35,186 bases of DNA, taken from Oscillospiraceae bacterium (GTDB lineage: Bacteria; Bacillota; Clostridia; Oscillospirales; Oscillospiraceae). Each line of letters begins with the position of its first letter. Position 1 is the first letter of the stretch. The DNA is taken from contig JAEEKA010000090.1 in assembly GCA_016282135.1 (NCBI GenBank), positions 1-35,186 of the forward strand, read 5' to 3'. Under the pieces are notes generated by a model. It ran no database searches. It was not told the DNA's origin and saw only the letters and a program-made list of their open reading frames with translations. A program made the translations under genes and the position numbers. Shown piece after piece: positions 22,793 to 30,593 of this stretch.

Positions 22793-24934
22793 TTAGTTGC
22801 CCTCCTTCGTCAGTTCTTTTACGGTGTCCTCCGCGGTGAACGGGGCGTGGCGCAGAGGATGCTTCCCCGCGCCCAGGGCCTGCTCGACAGCCGCCACGTA
22901 GGCAGCAGTCGCGCCCACCAGAGGCAGCTCGCCCGCGCCCTTGGCGCCATAGGGCCCGTAGGGGTACTTCTCCACATGGAGCATGGCCGTCAGGTTCGGC
23001 ACGTCCTTGGTCGTGGGGATCAGATAGTCGGAGAAGGAATTGTTGCGAATGCGGCCCTTGGCGTCGTAGTCCATCTTCTCGATGGAGGCGTAGCCGATGC
23101 CCTGGAGGAAGCCGCCCTCCATCTGGCCGACGACGATGTTATAGTCGATGGGCGTGCCCACATCAAAGTTGCCCACGGCGTTGAGCACCCTGGTGACGCC
23201 GGTGAAGGTGTCCACCTCCACCTCGATGGCGTCAACGCCCCAGGCATAGGTGGGGTAGGCGTCTCCCTGGAATTTGTCCAGATAGAAGGGAATCATGAAG
23301 TCCGGCTCTTGGAAGCGCTCCTCCACCTCCTGCTCCTGGCCCTCCACCCAGACTGTACGCAGCTTGATCGCCGCCCGGCGCAGCAGCTCGCCCACCACCA
23401 TCAGGGAGCGGGAGGCCACCGTCGGGCCGGAGTCCGGCACCCGGGCGGTGTCGGGATGGTCGTAATAGACCTTGTCCAGCGGCAGGTTCAGCTCATTGGC
23501 CACGATCTTGGGGAAGGTGGTACGCACGCCCTGGCCAATGTCGCCGTTGGAGGCCAGAATCTCCACGGTCCCGTCGGCATACTTGCGCAGTTTCGCCACG
23601 GCCTTAATGAGATCCCGCTCTCCGGAGCCGGTAAAGCCCGCGCCGTGGAAATAGGCGGACATGCCGATGCCTCTGCGGAAGCGGCCGGTCTGGCGCTTTT
23701 TGTATTCCTCGTGTTTGCGCTTGAGCTGGCACTTGGCGTCCACCTCGTCGATCATCGCCTGCAGGGGCACCGGGAAGTGGTACCTGCCCTGGGTGGAGGT
23801 CATGTCGCCCTGTTTGACCAGATGCGCTTCCTTGAAGGCGATCTCGTCCACGCCCAGGTCCTGAGCCACGTGATCCATCATGCGCTCCATGGCAAAGAAG
23901 GTCTGAGGGCCGCCAAAGCCGCGGTACGCGCCGCAGGGGGTGGTGTTGGTTTTGACCGCTCTGCCGCGTACGTGGACGTTGGGAATGTTGTAGACGCCGG
24001 GCGCGGCGATAATGCCCCGCTGCAGGACCACGGCGGAAAGCGTGGAATACGCGCCGGCATTGAAGATGACGTCGCAATCCACCGCGATGACGCGGCCGTC
24101 CTTGACCGCCATTTTGTAGCGGCACAGAGAGGGATGGCGCTTGGAGGTGTATTCCAGGTCTTCCCGCCGGTCAAACACGCAGCGCACGGGCGCTTTGGCC
24201 TTGCAGGCCGCCACCGCCACCTGGGCACCGAGAATTGACGGGAATGCCTCCTTGCCGCCGAAGCCGCCGCCGGTCACGTCCTGCAAAACATGGACGCCGG
24301 TGGGGCCGCAGCCCAGCACACGCATGACCGCGCCGTGAATGTAGTAGGCGCACTGGCTCGAGCCGTGGACGAACATTCTGCCGTCCGCCTCAGGCTCCGC
24401 CATCATGCCCTGGGTCTCCAGATAGGTCTGATCCTGATAGCCGGTCTCAAATTCCTCCTCGTAGACCTTGTCCGCCTCCCGGAAGGCCTGTTCCACGTCA
24501 CCGTGACCGAACTCATAGTCGAAGAAGGCTTCTTCCGCGGCACGCAGATCCAGAATGGGCTCCAGCTCCTCATAGTTGACCTTGATCCCGGAAAGGATGC
24601 GTTGGACTTCCTTCTCGTCGGGACCGACCACCATGCCGATTGGCTCGCCGATATACTCCACGGTTTCACGGCAGTAGACCGGGGTATCGTCCAGCACGAT
24701 GTTGACGTTGTTGTCGCCGGGCACATCCTTCGCGTCTACGTAGAAGTAGCCCGCGGGGAGCTCCGGCACCTGGACGGACAACACCCTGGCCCGGGCGACC
24801 TTGGCATGCAGCAGCTTGCCTGTCAGAATGGGTCTGCCGTCCCGGGCTGTGACGTAGTCACCGACGTAGACGCTTCTGCCCTCAATCTTCGGGGCATGGT
24901 CCTTTTTGACGACAGACTGACTGATTTTATCCAT
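22793..24934 (-). CDS. Molybdenum hydroxylase large (Moco-binding) subunit
   Basis: This 713-residue catalytic subunit of the xanthine dehydrogenase/aldehyde oxidase family starts with a characteristic IEGRSVYVGDYV domain. It carries VTGGGFGGKEAFPS, CGAYRGFGGPQTFFAMERMM, SNGDIGQGVRTTF, the PDSGPTVASRS segment and GAKGAGELPLVGATAAYVAA with the catalytic Glu. The substrate cannot be fixed. Xanthine or another N-heterocycle is likely given the purine-type neighbour. AGGAGG precedes the start, and the gene follows the MocA-like gene after a gap of about 15 bases. Two Mo hydroxylases in one operon suggests sequential hydroxylation of related substrates. Confidence 0.9.
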   Translation of the reverse strand: MDKISQSVVKKDHAPKIEGRSVYVGDYVTARDGRPILTGKLLHAKVARARVLSVQVPELPAGYFYVDAKDVPGDNNVNIVLDDTPVYCRETVEYIGEPIGMVVGPDEKEVQRILSGIKVNYEELEPILDLRAAEEAFFDYEFGHGDVEQAFREADKVYEEEFETGYQDQTYLETQGMMAEPEADGRMFVHGSSQCAYYIHGAVMRVLGCGPTGVHVLQDVTGGGFGGKEAFPSILGAQVAVAACKAKAPVRCVFDRREDLEYTSKRHPSLCRYKMAVKDGRVIAVDCDVIFNAGAYSTLSAVVLQRGIIAAPGVYNIPNVHVRGRAVKTNTTPCGAYRGFGGPQTFFAMERMMDHVAQDLGVDEIAFKEAHLVKQGDMTSTQGRYHFPVPLQAMIDEVDAKCQLKRKHEEYKKRQTGRFRRGIGMSAYFHGAGFTGSGERDLIKAVAKLRKYADGTVEILASNGDIGQGVRTTFPKIVANELNLPLDKVYYDHPDTARVPDSGPTVASRSLMVVGELLRRAAIKLRTVWVEGQEQEVEERFQEPDFMIPFYLDKFQGDAYPTYAWGVDAIEVEVDTFTGVTRVLNAVGNFDVGTPIDYNIVVGQMEGGFLQGIGYASIEKMDYDAKGRIRNNSFSDYLIPTTKDVPNLTAMLHVEKYPYGPYGAKGAGELPLVGATAAYVAAVEQALGAGKHPLRHAPFTAEDTVKELTKEGN

Positions 24935-24949
24935 ATCAGCAAATACCTC

Positions 24950-25561
24950 CTAACCAGATTCGTATTTTGTTTTGCAGTTGTTATATTGCTCCCGTGTGTC
25001 GAGGTCGATCCAGACCCCGGCGTCGTCCACGGGAAGCTCCGTGACCGCTTCCTCATGGAGCCTCCACAGGCCGCGCAGCCCTCCCTCCCCGGAGAAGGAT
25101 AAGATATCCGGAATGAAGCGGCTGTCGATCAGCGGCGGATGCTTGCGGTAGCCGGAGAGCGTGGGGAAGATGATGCGCTTTTCCCCGTCCCGTTTTTCCA
25201 GCAGAGCCCGAAAGGTTTCCGCCCGGATCACCGGCATATCCCCCGGCAGCAGGAAAAAGGCGTCGCAGGCGGGCAGAGCCCGGCAGCCCACGCGGATAGA
25301 TTCCATCATATCTGTAGTCAGGTATGCCTCGTTTCTCACACAGAGCACCCTTTCTCCGTATTGACGCTGCAGCAGGGGCTCCACCTCGGCCGCCCGGAAG
25401 CCCGTGACGACCACAGCAAAGGCCGCGCCGCCGGAGAGGGCGCTGTCCACGGTATTTTCGATCAGGGTCCTGCCCCGCAGCGGCAGCAGCGGCTTAAAGT
25501 CCCGCATCCTGGAGGACATGCCCGCGGCCAGAACCAATGCGCCTGTGGTTTCGATGGACAA
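24950..25561 (-). CDS. MocA-like molybdenum cofactor cytidylyltransferase
   Basis: This protein of about 204 residues has a nucleotidyltransferase fold of the MocA/YgfJ type, which makes the cytosine-dinucleotide form of Moco used by xanthine dehydrogenases. Nucleotide-binding TGALVLAAGMSSRMRDFKPL, the acidic metal motif FFLLPGDMPVIR and the late HPPLIDSRF segment are intact. A longer frame starting with an ATG at 25660 was rejected, since that ATG coincides with the expected transcription start. TTG at 25561, seven bases after AAGG(C)GGGG, gives the family N-terminus. It is the first gene of the hydroxylase operon. Confidence 0.85.
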   Translation of the reverse strand: MSIETTGALVLAAGMSSRMRDFKPLLPLRGRTLIENTVDSALSGGAAFAVVVTGFRAAEVEPLLQRQYGERVLCVRNEAYLTTDMMESIRVGCRALPACDAFFLLPGDMPVIRAETFRALLEKRDGEKRIIFPTLSGYRKHPPLIDSRFIPDILSFSGEGGLRGLWRLHEEAVTELPVDDAGVWIDLDTREQYNNCKTKYESG

Positions 25562-25654
25562 CACCCCGCCTTCAATCTGATTGATTTGCAGAATTTTATT
25601 TCGGCTAAACCAAAACATTGCCTGTTTCATCAAAAAAGTATTATAAAAATACAA

Positions 25655-25695
25655 CGGCACACTTACATTATAAAGTGTGCCGTGCGCAATAGCAA
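25655..25695 (-). promoter_or_regulatory. Promoter of the hydroxylase operon with an inverted repeat around the -10
   Basis: Reading leftward: -35 TTGCTA (25695-25690), 17 bases, -10 TATAAT (25672-25667). A perfect inverted repeat with 10-base arms (CGGCACACTT at 25655-25664, complement at 25673-25682) places the -10 exactly in its 8-base centre. That is an operator geometry that would block polymerase. The DNA-binding protein encoded just upstream is the obvious candidate (inference). Confidence 0.75.
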
Positions 25696-25756
25696 AGTAC
25701 TCCTCAGGGGAACTCGCAGAATTTCATTGTTCGCTTTTTGTACAAAAAGGCAAGAA

Positions 25757-26671
25757 TCACCGGGAGAACTCCCGCTGAAATTCCTCTTGGGCGAATTGGT
25801 AGACCCGGGCCTCGAAGCGCGTAAAGCGCAGATAGAGATCCATGCCAGCGGGGGTCAGGCGGGTGCTTCCGCCGCTGGCGCCGCCCCGTGCCCGTTCCAC
25901 GATCTGACAGCCCAGCGTTTGCTCCAGCTTGTTAATCATGTCCCAGGCCTTGCTGCGGGCAATCCCGGAATGGAGGCAGGATACGTGCATGTTCTGGGTA
26001 TCAGCCAGCAGGAACAGCAGCAGCTTCAGCCGATCGGAGAAGAACGGCAGCTCCCGCTCCAGCCGCATGTGCAGCACCGGGTGCAGAATCGCGTCATTGT
26101 GCTCCCGGAGACAGGCGGACAGCTCCTCCTCGTTGTAAACGTTCGTCAAAACGCCCCGGTCCGCCACATTGACCCAAACGCGGTTCGCGCCGCAGGCGTT
26201 CATCGCCCCCCGCAGCCCGTCGGGACCGTCGTAATCCAGAAGACGCGGAATTACGCGCTCTGAAATCAGCACTGGATGTCCGCCTTTGCCGCCGCAGGAC
26301 GGCACCACCAGGTCTCCCTCCGTTTGCATCAGCGAGGTAACTGTCATCGGGGTGAACATGGGCACGTTGACCGGGGTAAAGGCTACCCGCTCGCACTTGC
26401 CGGAAAGATACCGCAGTCCGACGCGGACAGATTCCATCAGCTCCGGCTGCTCCGCCTGACCGATTCGCAAAAAAATCACGCCGTATTTGGTCAGCAGCTT
26501 TTTGACCTCTGTTTCCTCCGCCCCGGTGATAACCACAATGGGGAAAATGCCGGCCTGCTGATATGTGATGACGATCCGGCGAATGATAGAGATTTCTCCC
26601 ACCTGCAAAAGCGGCTTTGCTACTTTCTTGTTCGCTGCGGCAATGATGCCGCCCACCTTGCTGAGTTTCAT
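25757..26671 (-). CDS. Regulator: degenerate MocA-like domain fused to a ModE/LysR-type winged helix
   Basis: This 304-residue protein has two domains. Residues 1-190 follow the MocA/MobA fold, but the nucleotide loop LAAGxSxRMG is replaced by GGIIAAANKKVAKPLL and the metal-binding GDMP by VNVPMF, so catalysis is unlikely. Residues 205-304 form a ModE-like winged helix (LKLLLFLLADTQNMHVSCLH, RSKAWDMINKLEQTLGCQIV, then a GGSTRLTPAG wing). Such a protein could sense molybdopterin or nucleotide and control the operon downstream. The ATG at 26671 was preferred over one 21 bases earlier because AAAGGAG lies 9 bases upstream. It has its own promoter. Function is inferred from the fusion. Confidence 0.85.
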   Translation of the reverse strand: MKLSKVGGIIAAANKKVAKPLLQVGEISIIRRIVITYQQAGIFPIVVITGAEETEVKKLLTKYGVIFLRIGQAEQPELMESVRVGLRYLSGKCERVAFTPVNVPMFTPMTVTSLMQTEGDLVVPSCGGKGGHPVLISERVIPRLLDYDGPDGLRGAMNACGANRVWVNVADRGVLTNVYNEEELSACLREHNDAILHPVLHMRLERELPFFSDRLKLLLFLLADTQNMHVSCLHSGIARSKAWDMINKLEQTLGCQIVERARGGASGGSTRLTPAGMDLYLRFTRFEARVYQFAQEEFQREFSR

Positions 26672-26782
26672 TCTGCCTTGCTCCTTTGTCAAATCACACG
26701 AAACTCCTGCGAAAACAATCTATAGTAACATAATGAAATAGATCCTTGCGCAAAATCGATCAATCCATTTTACTACTTAAGT

Positions 26783-26811
26783 ATTATACAGATTTTTTGC
26801 CCAAAAAGCAA
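26783..26811 (-). promoter_or_regulatory. Promoter of the ModE-like regulator gene
   Basis: Reading leftward: -35 TTGCTT (26811-26806), 17-base spacer, perfect -10 TATAAT (26788-26783), about 110 bases before the start codon. Confidence 0.6.
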
Positions 26812-27058
26812 CAAGCGGAAAAAATTTGCTTGGAAACCAGGGGAAAATGCTTGGAAAACGCTGATTCCATCATGTGCCAGAAAATCTTTTCGTTTTGTCT
26901 CGCACAGTCCCGCTGGATTTATCTTCCAAGGGTAAAGCATTCGGGAAAACCGATCAAAAACCTGATGTGGAAAGGTGGGAGATATGAGAACGGCATAAAA
27001 CTCGCATATTTCCGAGAAAACGCGGGAATTTGTGGGATTTCCACCAAAAACATACAAA

Positions 27059-27108
27059 ATCCAGACCTCCGAAGAAGTCTGGATGGTGGAAGGGCAGAGC
27101 AAAAAAGA
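27059..27108 (+). repeat. Hairpin plus conserved box, copy A
   Basis: The stem ATCCAGAC (27059-27066) and GTCTGGAT (27077-27084) is followed by TGGAAGGGCAGAGC and, after one variable base, AAAAAGA (27087-27108). The box matches copy B at 31426-31447 in 21 of 22 positions, in the same orientation. Confidence 0.65.
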
Positions 27109-27346
27109 GTCCATCTTTCAGAACTGCTTGGAAGTGATATTATCGGTGAGAGAGACCATATCACCTACCCATTCTTTTCTATCCTGACGGATCAGTGTGC
27201 AGCATCATTGCTCATCTGCACTTGAACCGGTATCCATATTCCCGAATCCTGCCGTACCCAAAACAACCGACCTGTGCCGAGGCTGTTACACCTCGGCATT
27301 TGCAAGGAATGTCTCGAAGGCTTCAGCAAAATCGTCGTTTACGTCA

Positions 27347-27380
27347 GAAGGAATCTACCAAAAGACTGGTGGATTCCTTC
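27347..27380 (-). terminator. Hairpin downstream of the flavodoxin fusion gene
   Basis: GAAGGAATCTACCA (27347-27360) pairs with TGGTGGATTCCTTC (27367-27380) with one G-T pair around a 6-base loop, 10 bases past the stop codon. It lacks a T-run, so it may be a processing or stability hairpin instead of a simple terminator. Confidence 0.55.
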
Positions 27381-27389
27381 CGGTTGGGG

Positions 27390-29618
27390 CTAATATTCTT
27401 GATCTGAGTCTCGCTTTCGTGGAATCCTGTTGGCATCCAGCCAGGCGGTGACGTCATCCGACAGGGTGGAACCGCATGAATAGTGGACGGACAGACCTTC
27501 TCCCAGAACCGCCTCCGGGGCCAGCTTGGCGATGGCGGTCAGGCTCTGCCCGAAGCGGCCCCCGCCGTGGGAGCAGAATGGCACGATGGTCTTTCCGGAA
27601 AAATCGTAGAGCTCCAGGAAGGAGGCGATGGGCATGGGGATGGACGCCCACCAGTTGGGGTAGCCCAGGAGAATCACGTCGTAATCCGCAAGACTGGCGG
27701 GGGGATTCACCAGCTCCGGCCGGACCTGATTGTGCTGGTCCTCCTGAGCCTCCATGAGAACCGTATTATAGCTGGAGGAATAGGGCTTTACCGGGGAGAT
27801 TTCAAAGAGTTCCGCTCCCGTCTGGGCCTGGATTTCCCGGGCGATGCCCCGGGTGTTGCCGCTCCAGGAGAAATAGGCGATCAAGACCCTGCTGCCAGAC
27901 TGCTGCGCGGGAAGGATTTCCGCAGCGCTTACCATCTGCTGCAGGCCCGCTGACCCGTTTCGCACGAGTCTGACACCCAGGTTTGCCGATTTCAGATCGG
28001 ACTGCCCGGCGGCCCGGTAGGCGCTGCGCATGTTTTTGCCGAAGTCATTCCAGCCGCCGCCCCGGTAAACGTGTCGGGTGCCGGCGGAAGGGCCTGCGGG
28101 ATTGTCGGTGTGTTCCAAATCGTAAGCTCCGTAGTAGTCCCAGCACCATTCGTTCACATTGCCGTGCATATCGTACAAGCCCCATGGGTTGGCGTAGAAG
28201 CTTCCAACCTCCACAGTAGTCTGCCGATATAGGCCCGGGCGGGCCTCCAGGACCGCATCGTTGAAATAGTTTTCCTCGATCTCATAGGGATAGTGGCCGT
28301 AGAAGTTGGCCTGGTCCGCATCCAGGGAGTGCTGGGTGTTGAAGGGGGTCAAGGTCCCGGCTCGGCAGGCGTATTCCCATTCCGCCTCTGTGGGCAGACG
28401 GTAACCGTTGGCGGAGCGATCCCAGGTGACGCCGCTGTCACTGCGGGTATAGGCAGGAGTAAGGCCGGCCTCCAGGCTTTTGGCGTTGGCAAACGCGATA
28501 GCCTCCAGCCAGGAGAGGCTCTCCGCCGGAAGATTCTCCCCCTGGAAAGAACTGGGATTACTGCCCATGAGCCGGGCATACTCCGCTTGAGTGGTCTCAT
28601 AGGGGTCGATATAGAAGGCGGACACCGTTACAGGATGCAGGGACTCGTCCTCGATGCGCCAGTTCTCGGCCTCCGGGCTGCCCATTCGGAAGCTGCCGCC
28701 GGAGAGCAGCACAAAGCCATCCTCCATATCTGCAGGCGCTGCCTGCGGGTCTGTCACTGCGGGAGCGTTGAATTCGGTAAGATCGGCCTGGCTGCATTCC
28801 GGGGCTGCTTTGCTTTCTGCGGCGGGCTGCTCCGCCTCGGGCTCGCCCCAGGATGGTGCAGGCTCCGTGCTGCTGCCGGTGCAAAGCGTCAGGGCGAATG
28901 CGATTCCAACGGAAAGCAGGGCAAGCATCAAAGGCGATAGGGCCTGGCGCTTCCGACCGTTCTTGCCGAGCGCCTTGCAGACCTTGGCGCAACAGGCCCC
29001 CGGAAGGGCAAAGGCAATCAGGATCGACAGGTTCTCGGCAAAGACCAGGGCCGCGGCCTTGTCGTAGTCCAGGAAGGCAAAGGGCGTGCGGAAGAACATG
29101 TAATCCGGCAGGCCGTTTTTTACAAACAGCCAGAAGCCCATGCCCGCGGCGACCGCACAGAGCAGCGCGAAAATGGCCTTGACTTTGCCGCTCCATTTCA
29201 GCCCCGCCGTCATGGCCGGAATGTGCAGACCCAGATGGAAGCCCATCAGCACGAAGGACCAGTAGGACAGGGCAAGGTGCGTCTGCCGGGCGAAGGAAAT
29301 CGGCAGCAGGCCATAAAAAATCGGCACTGCGTGGGCGCTCATGGACATGCCGCAGAGGGCCGTGAGCGTGATGCACCCCAGAAGCAGAGTGTTCACGATC
29401 ACCGTGACCACTCGGTAGGCGTTGTATCTGCCCTTGAACAGGCTTGCGTACCACCTGCGGTTCAGAATGTGGTGGACAATCAGCAGCAGGGTCATGAGGA
29501 TGCCGCCCCATTCGTGCAAAACCTCCCCGGTGACCTGGTAGGCCATCAGCCCCAGCAGCACCATGGTTATGCACAAATCCACGATCCATTTCATGTTCCT
29601 TTTTTTCGTTCCACGCAT
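27390..29618 (-). CDS. Membrane cytochrome-like (DUF4405) / SUMF1-type / flavodoxin fusion protein
   Basis: This 742-residue protein has three parts. Residues 8-247 hold about seven membrane helices with paired histidines (LHEWGG, LIVHHILN, GFHLGLHI), like the DUF4405 flavinylation-associated cytochrome. An Ala/Glu/Pro-rich linker follows. Residues about 300-555 form a SUMF1/EgtB/PvdO domain (GGSFRMGS, RLPTEAEWEYACRAG, DMHGNVNEWCWDYYG, LGVRLVRN), but the two copper-binding Cys of true formylglycine-generating enzyme are absent (RGGGWNDFGKNMRSAYRAAG). Residues about 575-742 form a flavodoxin (IAYFSWSGNTRG, LLGYPNWWASIP). A basic N-terminus and seven helices would put both soluble domains outside the cell. 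The start follows AGGAGG. It is co-transcribed with the flavodoxin lipoprotein. An extracytoplasmic flavin electron-transfer role is inferred. Confidence 0.88.
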   Translation of the reverse strand: MRGTKKRNMKWIVDLCITMVLLGLMAYQVTGEVLHEWGGILMTLLLIVHHILNRRWYASLFKGRYNAYRVVTVIVNTLLLGCITLTALCGMSMSAHAVPIFYGLLPISFARQTHLALSYWSFVLMGFHLGLHIPAMTAGLKWSGKVKAIFALLCAVAAGMGFWLFVKNGLPDYMFFRTPFAFLDYDKAAALVFAENLSILIAFALPGACCAKVCKALGKNGRKRQALSPLMLALLSVGIAFALTLCTGSSTEPAPSWGEPEAEQPAAESKAAPECSQADLTEFNAPAVTDPQAAPADMEDGFVLLSGGSFRMGSPEAENWRIEDESLHPVTVSAFYIDPYETTQAEYARLMGSNPSSFQGENLPAESLSWLEAIAFANAKSLEAGLTPAYTRSDSGVTWDRSANGYRLPTEAEWEYACRAGTLTPFNTQHSLDADQANFYGHYPYEIEENYFNDAVLEARPGLYRQTTVEVGSFYANPWGLYDMHGNVNEWCWDYYGAYDLEHTDNPAGPSAGTRHVYRGGGWNDFGKNMRSAYRAAGQSDLKSANLGVRLVRNGSAGLQQMVSAAEILPAQQSGSRVLIAYFSWSGNTRGIAREIQAQTGAELFEISPVKPYSSSYNTVLMEAQEDQHNQVRPELVNPPASLADYDVILLGYPNWWASIPMPIASFLELYDFSGKTIVPFCSHGGGRFGQSLTAIAKLAPEAVLGEGLSVHYSCGSTLSDDVTAWLDANRIPRKRDSDQEY

Positions 29619-29650
29619 CGCGGAATCCTCCTGTTCCGAGTATCGTTTCT

Positions 29651-29677
29651 GCAGCGGCGCACAGTGTGCGCCGCTGC
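29651..29677 (-). other. Intercistronic hairpin in the flavodoxin operon
   Basis: GCAGCGGCGCAC pairs perfectly with its complement over a 3-base loop, in the 65-base gap between the lipoprotein stop and the fusion start. The segment GTGTGCGCCGCT also occurs in the repeat cluster before sigF (near 15333-15345), so this may be a member of the dispersed palindrome family. It could tune the ratio of the two proteins. Confidence 0.65.
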
Positions 29678-29683
29678 ATCGGG

Positions 29684-30403
29684 TTATTTGAGATTACTGA
29701 TCCAATCCCGTAAATCTTCCTCTGAGGCGCCGGCGCCGAAGCGCTTGCCCTCCAGCCAGGTTCCGCTGCCGGCGTTTTCCTCCAGGTTTTTGCCGCTCCT
29801 GCCGATGCCGCTGCTGGAGGAGGTGCAGAAGGGGATTATGGTGATGCCGTCGAAGTCATAGGCCTCTGCGAAGGTATCCAGAATGCGCGGCTCTTCGCCC
29901 CACCAGATGGGGTAACCGATATAGATGGTGGTATAGCCGTCCAGAGAGATGGCCTCGCTGCCAATCTCAGGACGGGCGTTTTTATCGTTCTGTTCAATTG
30001 TAGAACGGCTGCTGCTGTCGTGCCAGTTCAGGTCCGCGTCAGTATATTCTTGGGCGGCCCTGATCTCATAGAGATCGGCGTCGGTAATGGCTGCGATCTT
30101 TTTCGCCACAGCCTTGGTGGTGCCGGTGGCGGAGAAGTAGACCACGAGTTTATCCTTCCCGGCGGGGGCAGGCTCTGCCGCGTCGGTTTCGGGTGCGGCC
30201 TGGGTGGAGGCGGGGGCTTCCGGCTGGGCGTCGGTTTGTACCTCTGTCGCATCGGAAGCAGGTACCTGCGTCTTGGCAGACGCTGCCGTGGTTTGCTCCG
30301 GCACCGTGACGGCAGCCGACTCGGTGCTGCCGCAGGCGGTAAGCGCCAGCAAAAGAAGCAATACAAAACTCATCAGAAAGAAATTGTTCCGACTATTCTT
30401 CAT
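29684..30403 (-). CDS. Flavodoxin-domain lipoprotein
   Basis: This 239-residue predicted lipoprotein has a basic N-terminus, a hydrophobic stretch and the lipobox LALTAC with the lipidated Cys near residue 23. A Thr/Ala/Pro/Glu-rich tether of about 55 residues follows. The flavodoxin domain begins KLVVYFSATGTTKAVAKKIA (FMN phosphate loop) and continues with YIGYPIWWGEEPRILDTF and IPFCTSSSSGIGRSGKNLEE. A flavodoxin outside the membrane is unusual but known in clostridial flavin-based systems. It is the first gene after the divergent promoter with TetR operators and shares the operon with the cytochrome-flavodoxin fusion, so it is a likely redox partner of that protein. Confidence 0.9.
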   Translation of the reverse strand: MKNSRNNFFLMSFVLLLLLALTACGSTESAAVTVPEQTTAASAKTQVPASDATEVQTDAQPEAPASTQAAPETDAAEPAPAGKDKLVVYFSATGTTKAVAKKIAAITDADLYEIRAAQEYTDADLNWHDSSSRSTIEQNDKNARPEIGSEAISLDGYTTIYIGYPIWWGEEPRILDTFAEAYDFDGITIIPFCTSSSSGIGRSGKNLEENAGSGTWLEGKRFGAGASEEDLRDWISNLK

Positions 30404-30432
30404 CGTTGTGATCCTCCGAAAAATCTAATTGT

Positions 30433-30567
30433 TGACATCGTGTCAGCAGTATTATACAGCATTGCTGACACCGTGTCAATCCCTTTTGAACAAATATTTT
30501 TTTCGCTCCTTTCCCTATTGACGCGGTGTCAGAAATGTGCTATGATCTAAACGCTGACACGATGTCA
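30433..30567. promoter_or_regulatory. Divergent promoters with four TetR-type operators
   Basis: The 13-base site TGACA-N3-TGTCA occurs at 30433-30445, 30466-30478 and 30555-30567; a variant (TGACG-N3-TGTCA) lies at 30519-30531. Leftward promoter: TTGACA (30479-30474), 17 bases, TATAAT (30456-30451). Rightward promoter: TTGACG (30518-30523), 17 bases, TATGAT (30541-30546). In each promoter one operator covers the -35 and another lies just beyond the -10, so the two halves mirror each other. Confidence 0.9.
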
Positions 30568-30593
30568 GTAATCGAAGAAAGAGGAGCACAACT

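Larger units (their letters stand above)
26812..27389. other. AT-richer region without a supportable gene
   Basis: No open frame here has a ribosome site or family resemblance. Visible structure: a hairpin ATCCAGAC/GTCTGGAT (27059-27084) followed by a conserved box (27087-27108) that recurs at 31426-31447; a hairpin GCCGAGG/CCTCGGC near 27277-27298; and a 14-base-arm hairpin (27347-27380) just past the next gene. A leftward frame ending near 27295 reads NDDFAEAFETFLANAEV before a stop. It looks like a protein tail but has no identifiable body. Confidence 0.5.

Noticed and set aside
25561-25660. Riboswitch (for example Moco-type) in the leader of the hydroxylase operon
   Set aside because: The leader is only about 100 bases. 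The one strong inverted repeat surrounds the -10 box, so it lies mostly outside the transcript.
27295-27350. Leftward peptide ending NDDFAEAFETFLANAEV
   Set aside because: It looks protein-like, but it has no start, ribosome site or recognisable body. It is recorded only as a possible relic.
28000-28740. The SUMF1-type domain as a formylglycine-generating enzyme activating the sulfatase-fold protein at 7438-9270
   Set aside because: The two copper-binding cysteines are missing, and the LtaS-like protein uses a threonine, not a formylglycine.
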